A stretch of DNA of 64,000 bases from Nioella sp. MMSF_3534 (GTDB lineage Bacteria > Pseudomonadota > Alphaproteobacteria > Rhodobacterales > Rhodobacteraceae), in assembly GCF_030732985.1 (NCBI RefSeq), contig NZ_JASHJX010000017.1, positions 1 to 64,000 of the forward strand, given 5' to 3'. A program made the position numbers and the translations under genes. Below are positions 46,690-54,674 of this stretch, piece after piece; position 1 is the stretch's first letter, and every line of letters begins with the position of its first letter. The notes under the pieces were generated by a model, which had not been told where the DNA came from, made no database searches, and worked only from the letters and a program-made list of their open reading frames with translations.

Positions 46690-47735
46690 GTGGTCAACTC
46701 CGTTACTCCGCCGGTTCTCGCGGATGTGGTGATTGCATCGATAAGATCATGGGCAGCGAGCGCGTCCTTGCCGGTGATGGCAGGAGGCCGGCCCGAGATC
46801 AGGGCAGCGGCGAAATCCTCGATCACGCCCTGATGCCATTCATGGGTAAAAGCCATGGGATCGGCCCCACCCCCTGTGCCGCCTGCCGCGCCGAACACGA
46901 CGGAACGACCGTCTCTCCAGCTCATGTGCAGTTCCCCGGATTCAAGGTGCAGGCTGGCCCGGTCGAAATGCAGCGTGATGGATTCTGCACCGCCGGGGAA
47001 ACTAGCCGTGCTGGCGACGAGCGACCCGACGGCCCCGCTTTCGAACTCCAGCCCGGCAACGACGAAATCCTCGGACTCCATCCGGTGGAATCTGGTCGTG
47101 GCGGCCATCGCTCGCACGGATGCAACCGGACCGGCCAGCCACAAAGCAAGGTCGATCGTGTGAATGGCCTGGCTGATCAGAACGCCGCCGCCATCGCGGG
47201 CATAGCTGCCCCGACCGGGTTCGTCATAATAGCTTTGCTCGCGCCACCAGGGCACCGAAACCTCGACCAGACCGAGCGCACCCAGATCGTTCGCGGCGAT
47301 CATCTGCGCGGCCTTGCGCGACGCCTCTCTCATGCGGTGTTGGAAAACCACGCCAAGGGTCACATCCGCGTCACGGCAGATCGTCACGACCTCCCGTGCT
47401 TCGTCCGCATTCCGGCCCATGGGCTTTTCAAGCAGGATATGTTTGCCCGCCTCGGCCAGCGGGCGAATGATGTCTGCACGGGCATTGGGTGGCGTCAGGA
47501 CGATTGCGAAATCGACGTCCGGATCCGCCGCAACTGCGCCAAGATCATGGAACACACGGATGGGGTGGCCGACCCGCGATTGCGCCATTTCTGCCAGATC
47601 ACGGGCCTTTTCCACAGTCCGGGATTGTACGCCATAGAGAGCCACGCCAGCGGCATCGGCGCAGGCTGCAACATGGGTTCGCGCCACCATTCCCGCACCG
47701 ATCAGAACCACGCGTTTCGGCGATGCACTCAGCAT
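46686..47735 (-). CDS. Gfo/Idh/MocA family oxidoreductase (first of three)
   Basis: 349 residues. The NAD(P) loop is VVLIGAGMVARTHVAA, the catalytic Lys lies in LLEKPMGRNA, and GGGVLISQAIHTIDLALWL is the second-domain signature seen in glucose-fructose and scyllo-inositol-type dehydrogenases. First gene of the leftward uronate cluster, 115 bases from the divergent GntR gene whose operator lies between them. Substrate unknown. Confidence 0.87.
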   Translation of the reverse strand: MLSASPKRVVLIGAGMVARTHVAACADAAGVALYGVQSRTVEKARDLAEMAQSRVGHPIRVFHDLGAVAADPDVDFAIVLTPPNARADIIRPLAEAGKHILLEKPMGRNADEAREVVTICRDADVTLGVVFQHRMREASRKAAQMIAANDLGALGLVEVSVPWWREQSYYDEPGRGSYARDGGGVLISQAIHTIDLALWLAGPVASVRAMAATTRFHRMESEDFVVAGLEFESGAVGSLVASTASFPGGAESITLHFDRASLHLESGELHMSWRDGRSVVFGAAGGTGGGADPMAFTHEWHQGVIEDFAAALISGRPPAITGKDALAAHDLIDAITTSARTGGVTELTT

Positions 47736-47789
47736 TGAAGTGACCCTTTCGATACACAGCCCGGGCAGATAGTCATAGGTGGAACCCGG

Positions 47790-47821
47790 TTGTCAATGAC
47801 TTTACATACCGGTATACTGGT
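47790..47821 (+). promoter_or_regulatory. GntR promoter with operator O1
   Basis: -35 TTGTCA (47790-47795), 17-base spacer, -10 TATACT (47813-47818), directed at the GntR gene. The operator ACCGGTATACTGGT (47808-47821) is a near-palindrome (ACC.GTATAC.GGT) overlapping the -10, matching the copy before uxuA. It also lies 73 bases upstream of the divergent dehydrogenase gene. Confidence 0.78.
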
Positions 47822-47850
47822 CCAAAGCCCCCACGAATGGAGAGCGAGTA

Positions 47851-48579
47851 TTGAAACGGAAATCGGCCGCCATAGATGCGTCTTCCCTGCCTGTGGCGTC
47901 CCTTGACCTGTCACGCCCGGCGGCCGAGCAGATCGCTTCTGCCCTGAAATCCGCTGTTCTGAACATGCAGATCGCGCCGGGGGCGATGATCTCGGAAAAC
48001 GAGGTTGGCCAGTTGTTTGGGGCCAGCCGCACACCCGTGCGAGAAGCCTTTGCGCAACTGCGCGACGACGGGCTTGTCGTCACCTGGCCAAGCCGTGGTA
48101 CCTATGTTTCCAAGCTGTCCGAACATCAGATCCGGGGCGCCCAGTTCCTGCGCGAAGCCCTGGAAGTGGCGGTGGTCGACCGTTTGTGTTCCGAGGGCAT
48201 CTCGGACAGGGCCCTTGCTGCGCTGGACGACAACCTTGCCCAACAACGCGCGGCGGTGCGGGCCGATGACAAGCTGACCTTTCAGGCATTGGATGACCGG
48301 TTTCACGCCATGCTGGCCGAGGCCACGGGCTTTGAGCGCATAAGCGGGCTGCTGATCCGGGAGAAGGCGGCGCTTGACCGGCTTCGTGTGCTGGCGCTTA
48401 ACGACGCCGCGCATATGTCGCGCCTGCTATCCGAACATGAGGGCATTCTCGACGCGGTGCGCAACGCCTATTCCGGCCAGGCGCTTGACCGTATGCGGCG
48501 CCACCTTCGCAATGTGTTGTCCACGCTTTCCGGGATGATCGAGGCCAACCGGGATTTTTTCGACCTGTCCGACGACTAG
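47851..48579 (+). CDS. GntR family regulator with FCD domain
   Basis: 242 residues. The N-terminal winged helix is ISENEVGQLFGASRTPVREAFAQLRDDGLVVTWPSRGTYVSKLS. The C-terminal all-helical FCD domain has the metal/effector residues D and H in ALDDRFHAMLAEATG and SEHEGILDAVRN. FCD regulators such as UxuR and ExuR sense uronates or related acids. The two matching operators at 47808 and 44470 make it the likely repressor of the uxuA/ABC cluster and of itself. It starts with TTG at 47851, with GGAG upstream. Confidence 0.9.
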   Translation: MKRKSAAIDASSLPVASLDLSRPAAEQIASALKSAVLNMQIAPGAMISENEVGQLFGASRTPVREAFAQLRDDGLVVTWPSRGTYVSKLSEHQIRGAQFLREALEVAVVDRLCSEGISDRALAALDDNLAQQRAAVRADDKLTFQALDDRFHAMLAEATGFERISGLLIREKAALDRLRVLALNDAAHMSRLLSEHEGILDAVRNAYSGQALDRMRRHLRNVLSTLSGMIEANRDFFDLSDD

Positions 48580-49496
48580 CTGTCTCGGCCTCGCCCTTCG
48601 ACAAGCTGCCGCGTCAGAAACCGCAACACAGCCGCGCGCATCGCCGGGGTTTCTTCATGCGCTGCATTCGGCTCGATGTGAAACTCCAGCCCCTGCCTGC
48701 CACCATAGGCCGCTTCCAGATCCTGCCGCCCCCGGTTGAAGGCTCCTTCCGGCGTCGACCAATCCTTCAATCCCACGCAGACCTGCAAGGCACGTGGCGC
48801 GGTCAAGCCTGCAATCTGCCCGCTGCGCGCAACCGGCAGCAGGCCCGGCACGGTCATGTAAGGGCCATGGCCGTCATGCTCCCCCTGAGCCACCAGCGTT
48901 TCCAGATCGGCGAAGGAACACAGCGCCGAGGCCGCGCGCACCCTCTCATCCATCGCCGCCAACCACCAGGCCAGCGTGCTGCCCATGGAAAAGCCCAGTG
49001 CCCCGAGCCTGTTGCGATCCACCACCGGATGATCCGCAAGAAAGCTCAGCCCCGCCATCTGCTCCGCCAGCATCTGCCCGAACAGCGTTTCCCCCCGCCA
49101 CAGCGCCGCCTTGGCACGGGCAGATTCCACGGGCAGCTGCCGTGTCCCGAAACAGGGCATGTCCATGCACAGCGCCGCCACCCCAAGCGCCACCAGATCG
49201 GCGGCATAGGGGCCTTTCAGCGACGGCCGGCCTTCGATCAGTTCCTCCCGCCCCATGGTGTAGCGGTTGCCATGGGCATGACAGTAGACCAGGGCCGGGA
49301 CCGGTGCCTGGCCGTCTGGCGGGCGCAGGAACAGGGCGGGAACCGGCGCGCGCCCTACCGTTTCGAACAGCAGGTCGTCCAGCACCCAGTCCCCGAACTG
49401 CCTGCGGCCCTGCACAGTGACCTTGCGGAAATTCGGCCCCGGAAACCCCGCCCCAAGCAGCCCTGCCAGCCGATCACGCAGGGCCACGCCTGTCAT
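48576..49496 (-). CDS. Alpha/beta hydrolase (dienelactone hydrolase-like)
   Basis: 306 residues, no signal peptide. The nucleophile elbow is LGALGFSMGSTLAWW (G-F-S-M-G); ALVYCHAHGNRY holds the oxyanion region, and NAAHEETPAM has the catalytic His. Relatives hydrolyse lactones, acetyl esters or peptides. Last gene of the four-gene monooxygenase operon: the ATG at 49496 overlaps the flavin reductase stop (ATGA). It may open a lactone or remove an ester from the substrate or product of that pathway. It has no counterpart I recall in the Agrobacterium smo cluster. Confidence 0.82.
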   Translation of the reverse strand: MTGVALRDRLAGLLGAGFPGPNFRKVTVQGRRQFGDWVLDDLLFETVGRAPVPALFLRPPDGQAPVPALVYCHAHGNRYTMGREELIEGRPSLKGPYAADLVALGVAALCMDMPCFGTRQLPVESARAKAALWRGETLFGQMLAEQMAGLSFLADHPVVDRNRLGALGFSMGSTLAWWLAAMDERVRAASALCSFADLETLVAQGEHDGHGPYMTVPGLLPVARSGQIAGLTAPRALQVCVGLKDWSTPEGAFNRGRQDLEAAYGGRQGLEFHIEPNAAHEETPAMRAAVLRFLTRQLVEGRGRDS

Positions 49497-50005
49497 GCGC
49501 CAACTGCGAACTGGCCGAACTGCCCGCCATAAAACAGAAGCGGCAGACCCTGACGGACCGAGGCTTTCAGCACCCGACCCACAAGGATCGCATGGTCGCC
49601 GCCATCGTATTCGGCGTAGCGCTCGCATTCGAACCGCGCGAGGCAACCCTGCAACAGGGGCACCCCGCGTTCGCTTTCACGCCAATCCACCTGATCGAAC
49701 GCATGCGCCGAGGCCGAAAAGGCCCGGCACAGATCCATCTGGTTTTCCGCCAGAACGTGGATCGCCATGTGCTCGGCTTCCCGAAAGGCCGGATAGCGCC
49801 GCGACGCGCGGGAGGCCGACCACAATACCAATGGCGGATCGAGCGACACGGATGAGAAGCTGTTGGCCGTGATCCCCACCGGACCCGCATCCGTGGAGGT
49901 CGTGACAATGGTCACGCCGGTTCCGAACCGCGCCAGGGCGCTGCGCAGCTCGCGCCCCATATCGGGGCCGGGGCTGAAATGGCTCATGCCGTCCTGCATG
50001 GTCAT
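49493..50005 (-). CDS. Flavin reductase (FMN/FAD:NADH), monooxygenase partner
   Basis: 170 residues. RSALARFGTGVTIVTT, GPVGITANSFSSVSLDPPLVLWS and FRE..HMAIHVLAENQ are the hallmarks of the flavin reductase-like domain (HpaC/SsuE-like function). It supplies reduced flavin to a two-component monooxygenase, here almost certainly the SsuD-like enzyme two genes upstream. The ATG at 50005 overlaps the aldo/keto reductase stop. SmoA is the equivalent in the sulfoquinovose monooxygenase pathway. Confidence 0.9.
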   Translation of the reverse strand: MTMQDGMSHFSPGPDMGRELRSALARFGTGVTIVTTSTDAGPVGITANSFSSVSLDPPLVLWSASRASRRYPAFREAEHMAIHVLAENQMDLCRAFSASAHAFDQVDWRESERGVPLLQGCLARFECERYAEYDGGDHAILVGRVLKASVRQGLPLLFYGGQFGQFAVGA

Positions 50006-50898
50006 GGCACCTCGCTCCCCCAGGCTTCTGTCAGGATTTCGAACCATGTCTCCCGGGCCAGTTTGACCCGCGCCGCATCGGAAATCGCGCGGATACGGTC
50101 CAGATTGTTGGTGCCCATGACCGGGGCAAGCTTGGCCGGATGCGCCAGAAGCCAGGCCACGGCGACTGCGGTGGCATCAACGCCCTGTTCGGCACCGATA
50201 CGATCCAGCACCGCGCGCACGGCAGCGCCGTCTTCGCCAAAGAGACGCCCGCCGCCAAGGGGCGACCACGCCATCGGGCGAATGCCGCGTTCCTGCATCC
50301 AGGCGATATCGCCGTCTATGAAGGGGGCGAAATGCAGCACGCTCGCCTCAATTTGATTGGTGCAAAGCGGCGTCTTCATCGCCGATTGCAGCAACGTCCA
50401 GTCATTGAGCTTGAAGTTCGACACGCCCACGGCCCGGACCTTGCCAGAGGCGACCAGCGCATCGAGAGCGGCCCCGGTTTCATGGTGATCCATCAGCGGA
50501 TCGGGCCGGTGGATCAGCAGCAGGTCGATCCGGTCGGTTGACATGTTGGTCAGCGACGCCTCGACCGACGCAGTGATATGGGCGGCGGATGTGTCGTAGT
50601 ATTTCACCCGCTTGTCCGAGTACTTTCCGATTGGCGCGACGATATCGCATTTGGTGACGATCTCGATCCGGTCGCGCAGTGCGGGTGCAGCCCGCAGGGC
50701 CGCCCCCATCACCTCTTCAGCGCCATAGTCGCCGTAGATATCGGCTTGATCCATGGTTGTGATACCCTGATCGAGACAGGCTTCGATCTTGGCCTGCACA
50801 TGGGCGGGCGAAGTATCGGCATCATCAGCGACGCGCCACATGCCATATACAAGGCGGCTGATGTCCAACTGGCCGGACAGGCTTAGTCGTTCGGTCAT
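50002..50898 (-). CDS. Aldo/keto reductase, YdhF-like
   Basis: 298 residues. The catalytic tetrad is visible as D and Y in MDQADIYGDYG, K in IVTKCDI and H in LLLIHRPDPLMD. PMAWSPLGGGRLF and GVSNF are close to E. coli YdhF. It reduces an aldehyde or ketone with NAD(P)H. Between a sulfonate-type monooxygenase and its flavin reductase, its likely substrate is the aldehyde left after desulfonation, which is the role of SmoB (6-oxo-glucose to glucose). It overlaps both neighbours by 4 bases. Confidence 0.9.
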   Translation of the reverse strand: MTERLSLSGQLDISRLVYGMWRVADDADTSPAHVQAKIEACLDQGITTMDQADIYGDYGAEEVMGAALRAAPALRDRIEIVTKCDIVAPIGKYSDKRVKYYDTSAAHITASVEASLTNMSTDRIDLLLIHRPDPLMDHHETGAALDALVASGKVRAVGVSNFKLNDWTLLQSAMKTPLCTNQIEASVLHFAPFIDGDIAWMQERGIRPMAWSPLGGGRLFGEDGAAVRAVLDRIGAEQGVDATAVAVAWLLAHPAKLAPVMGTNNLDRIRAISDAARVKLARETWFEILTEAWGSEVP

Positions 50899-52049
50899 TT
50901 GCGCTCTCCCGCGCCTAGCGGCGTCATCGGCGTTTCACTCGGCACACGGCCATATTCCTGCGGCAGCGAGCATGTCGTCAGATGCGGCATGACCTTTTCG
51001 CCGAAGATCCTGCATTCCTCCAGATGTGGATAGCCCGAGAAGATGAAGGCGCGCATGCCCATCTTCTTGTACTCTTCGATCTTGGTCAGGACCTGATCGA
51101 CCGACCCGACCAAGGCCGCGCCGCAGCCAGACCGTGCCCGGCCCACGCCGGTCCATAGATTGGGCTCCACATAACCGAACTTATCCGCCAGTTCCCGTGC
51201 CTTGGCCTGATGGGCCACGCCGAGAGAGATGCTGTCATGCGCCCGGTCACGAATCAGTTTGCCGTATTCGTCATCGAGCTTGGACACGATGTAATCGGCA
51301 TATTCCCGCGCCTCGGCCTCTGTGTCGCGCACGATCATGTGCACCCGCAGGCCATAGTCCAGCGTCCGGCCATAGCGTTCCGCCACCGCGTTCACGGCCT
51401 TCATGCGTTCGGCCAGGTTCTCCTGCGGTTCGGGCCACATCAGGTAGACGTCGCAATGCTGGCCGCACAGCTCCAGCGCGTCGGGCGAGTAGCCGCCGAA
51501 ATAAAGCAGCGGGCCGCCGGTCTGATAGGGCTTGGCGGGGTCGGTGGTCAGCCCCTCGAAATCGTAGACTTCACCCTTGTAGGTGATTTCGTCCTGCGTC
51601 CAGGCCTGTTTCAGGATCTCGACCACCTCGCGCGACCGCTGATAGCGCAGCTTGCTGTCGGCCACCTCGCCCGGGAAGTCCGAACTGATGATGTTGACCG
51701 TCAGCCGCCCCTTCAGCATGTGATCAAGCGTGGCGATGGTCCGCGCCAGCATGATCGGCTGCATCTCGCCACAGCGCACGGCGGCCAGCATGTTGATCCG
51801 ATCGGTGATCGGCGCGCAGCCCGCCACGAAACTCAGCGTGTCCTGACCCACCTGGTAGGAGGACGGGCAGAGGATGTTGCGGAAGCCCTGACGCTCGGCC
51901 TCTCGCAGGATGCCGGAACAATGCTCCCAGCTCGACCGCAGGTCGCCGTCGGGCACGCCGAGGAACTGGTAATCATCGGAACAGAGCGCCGCGAACCACG
52001 ATACCTCGGCGGCATCGAGATCGGCTGACGTGACGGGGACCACGGTCAT
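50895..52049 (-). CDS. SsuD-like flavin-dependent sulfonate monooxygenase (LLM class)
   Basis: 384 residues, bacterial luciferase-like TIM barrel. Close parallels with SsuD: RQGFRNILCPSSYQVGQDTLSFVAG, MLARTIATLDHMLKGRLTVNI, LLYFGGYSPDALEL, CDVYLMWPEPQENL, LRVHMIVRDTEAEA, NLWTGVGRARSGCGAALVGS and FIFSGYPHLEE. Such enzymes use reduced FMN and O2 to split a C-S bond, giving sulfite and an aldehyde. The substrate is unknown; sulfoquinovose is proposed from its partners. The ATG at 52049 has GGGAGGA 8 bases upstream. First gene of the operon. Confidence 0.9.
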   Translation of the reverse strand: MTVVPVTSADLDAAEVSWFAALCSDDYQFLGVPDGDLRSSWEHCSGILREAERQGFRNILCPSSYQVGQDTLSFVAGCAPITDRINMLAAVRCGEMQPIMLARTIATLDHMLKGRLTVNIISSDFPGEVADSKLRYQRSREVVEILKQAWTQDEITYKGEVYDFEGLTTDPAKPYQTGGPLLYFGGYSPDALELCGQHCDVYLMWPEPQENLAERMKAVNAVAERYGRTLDYGLRVHMIVRDTEAEAREYADYIVSKLDDEYGKLIRDRAHDSISLGVAHQAKARELADKFGYVEPNLWTGVGRARSGCGAALVGSVDQVLTKIEEYKKMGMRAFIFSGYPHLEECRIFGEKVMPHLTTCSLPQEYGRVPSETPMTPLGAGERK

Positions 52050-52066
52050 GAAAACATTCCTCCCAG

Positions 52067-52126
52067 ATGTATCATTTTCCTCTTGCGTAGCATTCGCCAA
52101 TGAGTAGATCAATAATGTATCAATTC
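52067..52126. promoter_or_regulatory. Direct repeats in the shared upstream region, candidate GntR/UTRA sites
   Basis: ATGTATCATTT (52067-52077) and ATGTATCAATT (52115-52125) are near-identical direct repeats 48 bases apart, in the only AT-rich stretch between the divergent monooxygenase and GntR/UTRA genes. Their spacing lets one site serve each direction. Confidence 0.55.
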
Positions 52127-52143
52127 TTCTACAGGAGGCGGCT

Positions 52144-52854
52144 TTGCCCCCCAACAAACCCGGCGGTGCCCTGCCGATCTACCTGCAAATCAGCGAGATG
52201 CTGATCCGCGACATCGCAGCAGGGCGGCTGTTGGATGGTAGTCGCCTGCCGCCCGAGCGAGAGATGGCGAAGTCGCTCGACACCTCGGTCGGAACCCTCA
52301 GGAAAGCTTTATCGGAGCTGGAAAATCGGGGGTTGCTGGAGCGGCGGCAGGGGTCTGGTAATTATATAAGATCGAAGACGACGCCCGAAGGCATCTATGC
52401 CCTTTTCCGGCTGGAACTGGTCGGCGGCGGCGGGCTGCCTACGGCGACGGTGCTGGACGTGACGCGGATGGACAAGCCCGCCGACCTGCCCGCTTTCGGT
52501 GCATCAATCGCGGCGCACAGGATTCGGAGGATGCGATTCCTCGGTGGCAAACCGGCAGCGGTCGAGGAAATCTGGCTCGATGCCAGCTATGCGGACCGGC
52601 TTGCGCCCGATGATCTGCTGCACTCGCTTTACATGTACTACCGCGAAACGCTCGACCTCTGGATCACCGGTTACGAGGATCAGGTCGGCGTTGCCCCCTG
52701 CCCCGATTGGGCCCCCGACGCGTTCGGCCAGCGCCCCGGCGCGCCATGCGGGCTGGTGGAACGCCAGAGCCGCGCGCGCGATGGCAGCATTGCCGAGGTC
52801 TCCCGCAACTGGTTCGACAGCAACGTGGCGCGCTATGTCGCCCGCATGAGGTAA
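52144..52854 (+). CDS. GntR family regulator with UTRA domain (HutC type)
   Basis: 236 residues. Winged helix: IYLQISEMLIRDIAAGRLLDGSRLPPEREMAKSLDTSVGTLRKALSELENRGLLERRQGSGNYI. The UTRA effector domain follows, with RMRFLGGKPAAVEEIWLDA; members bind sugars, amino acids or phosphonates. It starts with TTG at 52144, 5 bases after an ideal AGGAGG. Divergent from the monooxygenase operon and 3 bases from the next Gfo/Idh gene, it probably represses both. Confidence 0.88.
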   Translation: MPPNKPGGALPIYLQISEMLIRDIAAGRLLDGSRLPPEREMAKSLDTSVGTLRKALSELENRGLLERRQGSGNYIRSKTTPEGIYALFRLELVGGGGLPTATVLDVTRMDKPADLPAFGASIAAHRIRRMRFLGGKPAAVEEIWLDASYADRLAPDDLLHSLYMYYRETLDLWITGYEDQVGVAPCPDWAPDAFGQRPGAPCGLVERQSRARDGSIAEVSRNWFDSNVARYVARMR

Positions 52855-52857
52855 TCC

Positions 52858-53949
52858 ATGAACTCTCCCCTGCGTTACGGCATCATCGGCTGCGGCATGA
52901 TGGGCCAGGAACATATCCGTAATATCGCGCTCATCGACGGGGCTGCGGTCGTGGCGATCTACGAACCCGATCTCGGCATGCAGGCCGAGGCCGCGAAACT
53001 GGTGCCCGGCCTGCGCTTCGCGGACAGCATTGCCGATCTCTTGGCATTGGAAGAGGTGAACGCGCTGCTCATCGCTTCGCCCAACTTCCGGCATGTTGAA
53101 CAACTGGAGGAAATCGCCCGCCTGCGCGCCCTGCCGATCCTCGTGGAAAAGCCGCTTTATACCGACCCCGCGGACGCCGCGCGGATTGCGCGGTTGCAGG
53201 CCACTTACCCACAGCTCATCTGGGTCGCGATGGAATATCGCTACATGCCCCCCATTGCCGCCCTGCTGGAACAGGCAGATGAGGCCACCGGCGGCATCCG
53301 CATGCTGACCATCCGCGAACACCGGTTTCCGTTTCTTGAAAAGGTGGGCGATTGGAACCGGTTCAACCACCAGACCGGCGGCACGCTGGTGGAAAAGTGC
53401 TGCCATTTTTTCGATCTGATGCGCTTGCTGCTGAAATCGGACCCTGTGCGCGTGATGGCCTCGGGCGGGCAGGCGGTGAACCATCTGGACGAGCGCTACG
53501 GCGGCAAGACGCCCGATATCTGGGACAATGCCTATGTCATCGTCGATTTCGCCAATGGTGCGCGCGCGATGCTGGAACTGTGCATGTTCGCCGAGGGCAG
53601 CCGTTATCAGGAGGAGATTTCCGCCGTTGGCCCCACCGGCAAGATCGAGGCGCTCGTGCCCGGTCCGGGCCGCTTCTGGCCCGAGCATCTGGGTGCCCCG
53701 CCGGTGCCCAAGCTGATCGTCAGCCCGCGCGACCCGAAAGGCCCGCGAGAGCTGGATATTCCCGTCGATCCCGAGTTGCTGGAGGCTGGCGACCACAACG
53801 GATCGACCTACTACCAGCACAAGTACTTTGCAGAATCTGCACGGACCGGAGGCCGCCCGCATGTGTCGCTGTCCGACGGGGCCTGGGCGGTGCGCATGGG
53901 CCTTGCCGCACAGCAATCGGCGGCGACGGGGCAGGCCGTTCTGCTATAA
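52858..53949 (+). CDS. Variant Gfo/Idh/MocA oxidoreductase
   Basis: 363 residues. Rossmann loop YGIIGCGMMGQEHI, EKPLY at 97-101, AMEYRYMP at 125-131, and GGTLVEKCCHFFDL at 174-187. In the last, Glu179 sits where most members have the catalytic Asp, and Cys replaces Gly. It is co-transcribed with the UTRA regulator and belongs to the monooxygenase unit by position. It could oxidise the sugar, or be an NAD-dependent glycosidase of the Gfo/Idh fold, such as the GH188 sulfoquinovosidases. The family is secure; the role is speculative. Confidence 0.85.
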   Translation: MNSPLRYGIIGCGMMGQEHIRNIALIDGAAVVAIYEPDLGMQAEAAKLVPGLRFADSIADLLALEEVNALLIASPNFRHVEQLEEIARLRALPILVEKPLYTDPADAARIARLQATYPQLIWVAMEYRYMPPIAALLEQADEATGGIRMLTIREHRFPFLEKVGDWNRFNHQTGGTLVEKCCHFFDLMRLLLKSDPVRVMASGGQAVNHLDERYGGKTPDIWDNAYVIVDFANGARAMLELCMFAEGSRYQEEISAVGPTGKIEALVPGPGRFWPEHLGAPPVPKLIVSPRDPKGPRELDIPVDPELLEAGDHNGSTYYQHKYFAESARTGGRPHVSLSDGAWAVRMGLAAQQSAATGQAVLL

Positions 53950-53951
53950 GA

Positions 53952-54674
53952 TCAGGGTGCGGGGAACCCGGCCTCGGCCATCAGCCGGTCGGAATGGGTT
54001 TCCACCACCTCTTTCAATTCGGCCATGAACGCGTCTTTTTCCATGCCCGGCTCTATCACCGGCAGGAACTCCACCACCGCGAGGCCGGGCTTGCGCAGAA
54101 TGCCGTGGCGCGGCCAGAAGACGCCCACATTGGTGGCGGCGGGCACGCAGGGCTGGCCCGTCTGTTCATACAGGATCCCAGTCCCGATCTTGTAGGGCCG
54201 GTCCGCCCCCGGCGCGACGCGGGTGCCTTGCGGATAGATGATCAACTGGCCCGGTTCCTGCGCGCCCGATTTCACGCCCTCGACCATCTGCTGGATCGCC
54301 TGCGCGCGCTTGCCCCGATCCACCGGAACGCAGCCAATGCGCAGCGCGTACCACCCAAGGATCGGCGCAAAGCGCAGGACGGATTTCATGATGAACTTGG
54401 GGCGCGGCACGGCGGAAACGATCAGGATGATATCGAAAAAGCTCTGATGCTTGGCAGCGATCAGCACCTCGCCCGTCGGCGGCGTCCCCCGGATTTCGGA
54501 TTTCAGCCCGACCATCCAGCTCGCCGTCCAGCGCACCCACCGGCAATAGGTGTGAACCGCCGTGAAGGCCGCGCTGCGCTGGACGATTGCCCAAGGGGTG
54601 AAGAAGATCGCCATCAGGACCATCATCAGGTACATCTGTCCAATGAAGATCAGCGAGCGGGTCCACTGGATCAT
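53952..54674 (-). CDS. plsC: 1-acyl-sn-glycerol-3-phosphate acyltransferase (PlsC family)
   Basis: 240 residues. One N-terminal membrane segment, then the acyltransferase motifs HQSFFD (H-x4-D), IGCVPVDRG, IIYPQGTRVAPG and VPAATNVG. It adds the second acyl chain to lysophosphatidate in phospholipid synthesis. The ATG at 54674 overlaps the ftsX stop (ATGA); the open frame above lies within ftsX. Membrane synthesis and division genes are thus translationally linked. The stop codon is 2 bases from the convergent Gfo/Idh stop. Confidence 0.92.
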   Translation of the reverse strand: MIQWTRSLIFIGQMYLMMVLMAIFFTPWAIVQRSAAFTAVHTYCRWVRWTASWMVGLKSEIRGTPPTGEVLIAAKHQSFFDIILIVSAVPRPKFIMKSVLRFAPILGWYALRIGCVPVDRGKRAQAIQQMVEGVKSGAQEPGQLIIYPQGTRVAPGADRPYKIGTGILYEQTGQPCVPAATNVGVFWPRHGILRKPGLAVVEFLPVIEPGMEKDAFMAELKEVVETHSDRLMAEAGFPAP

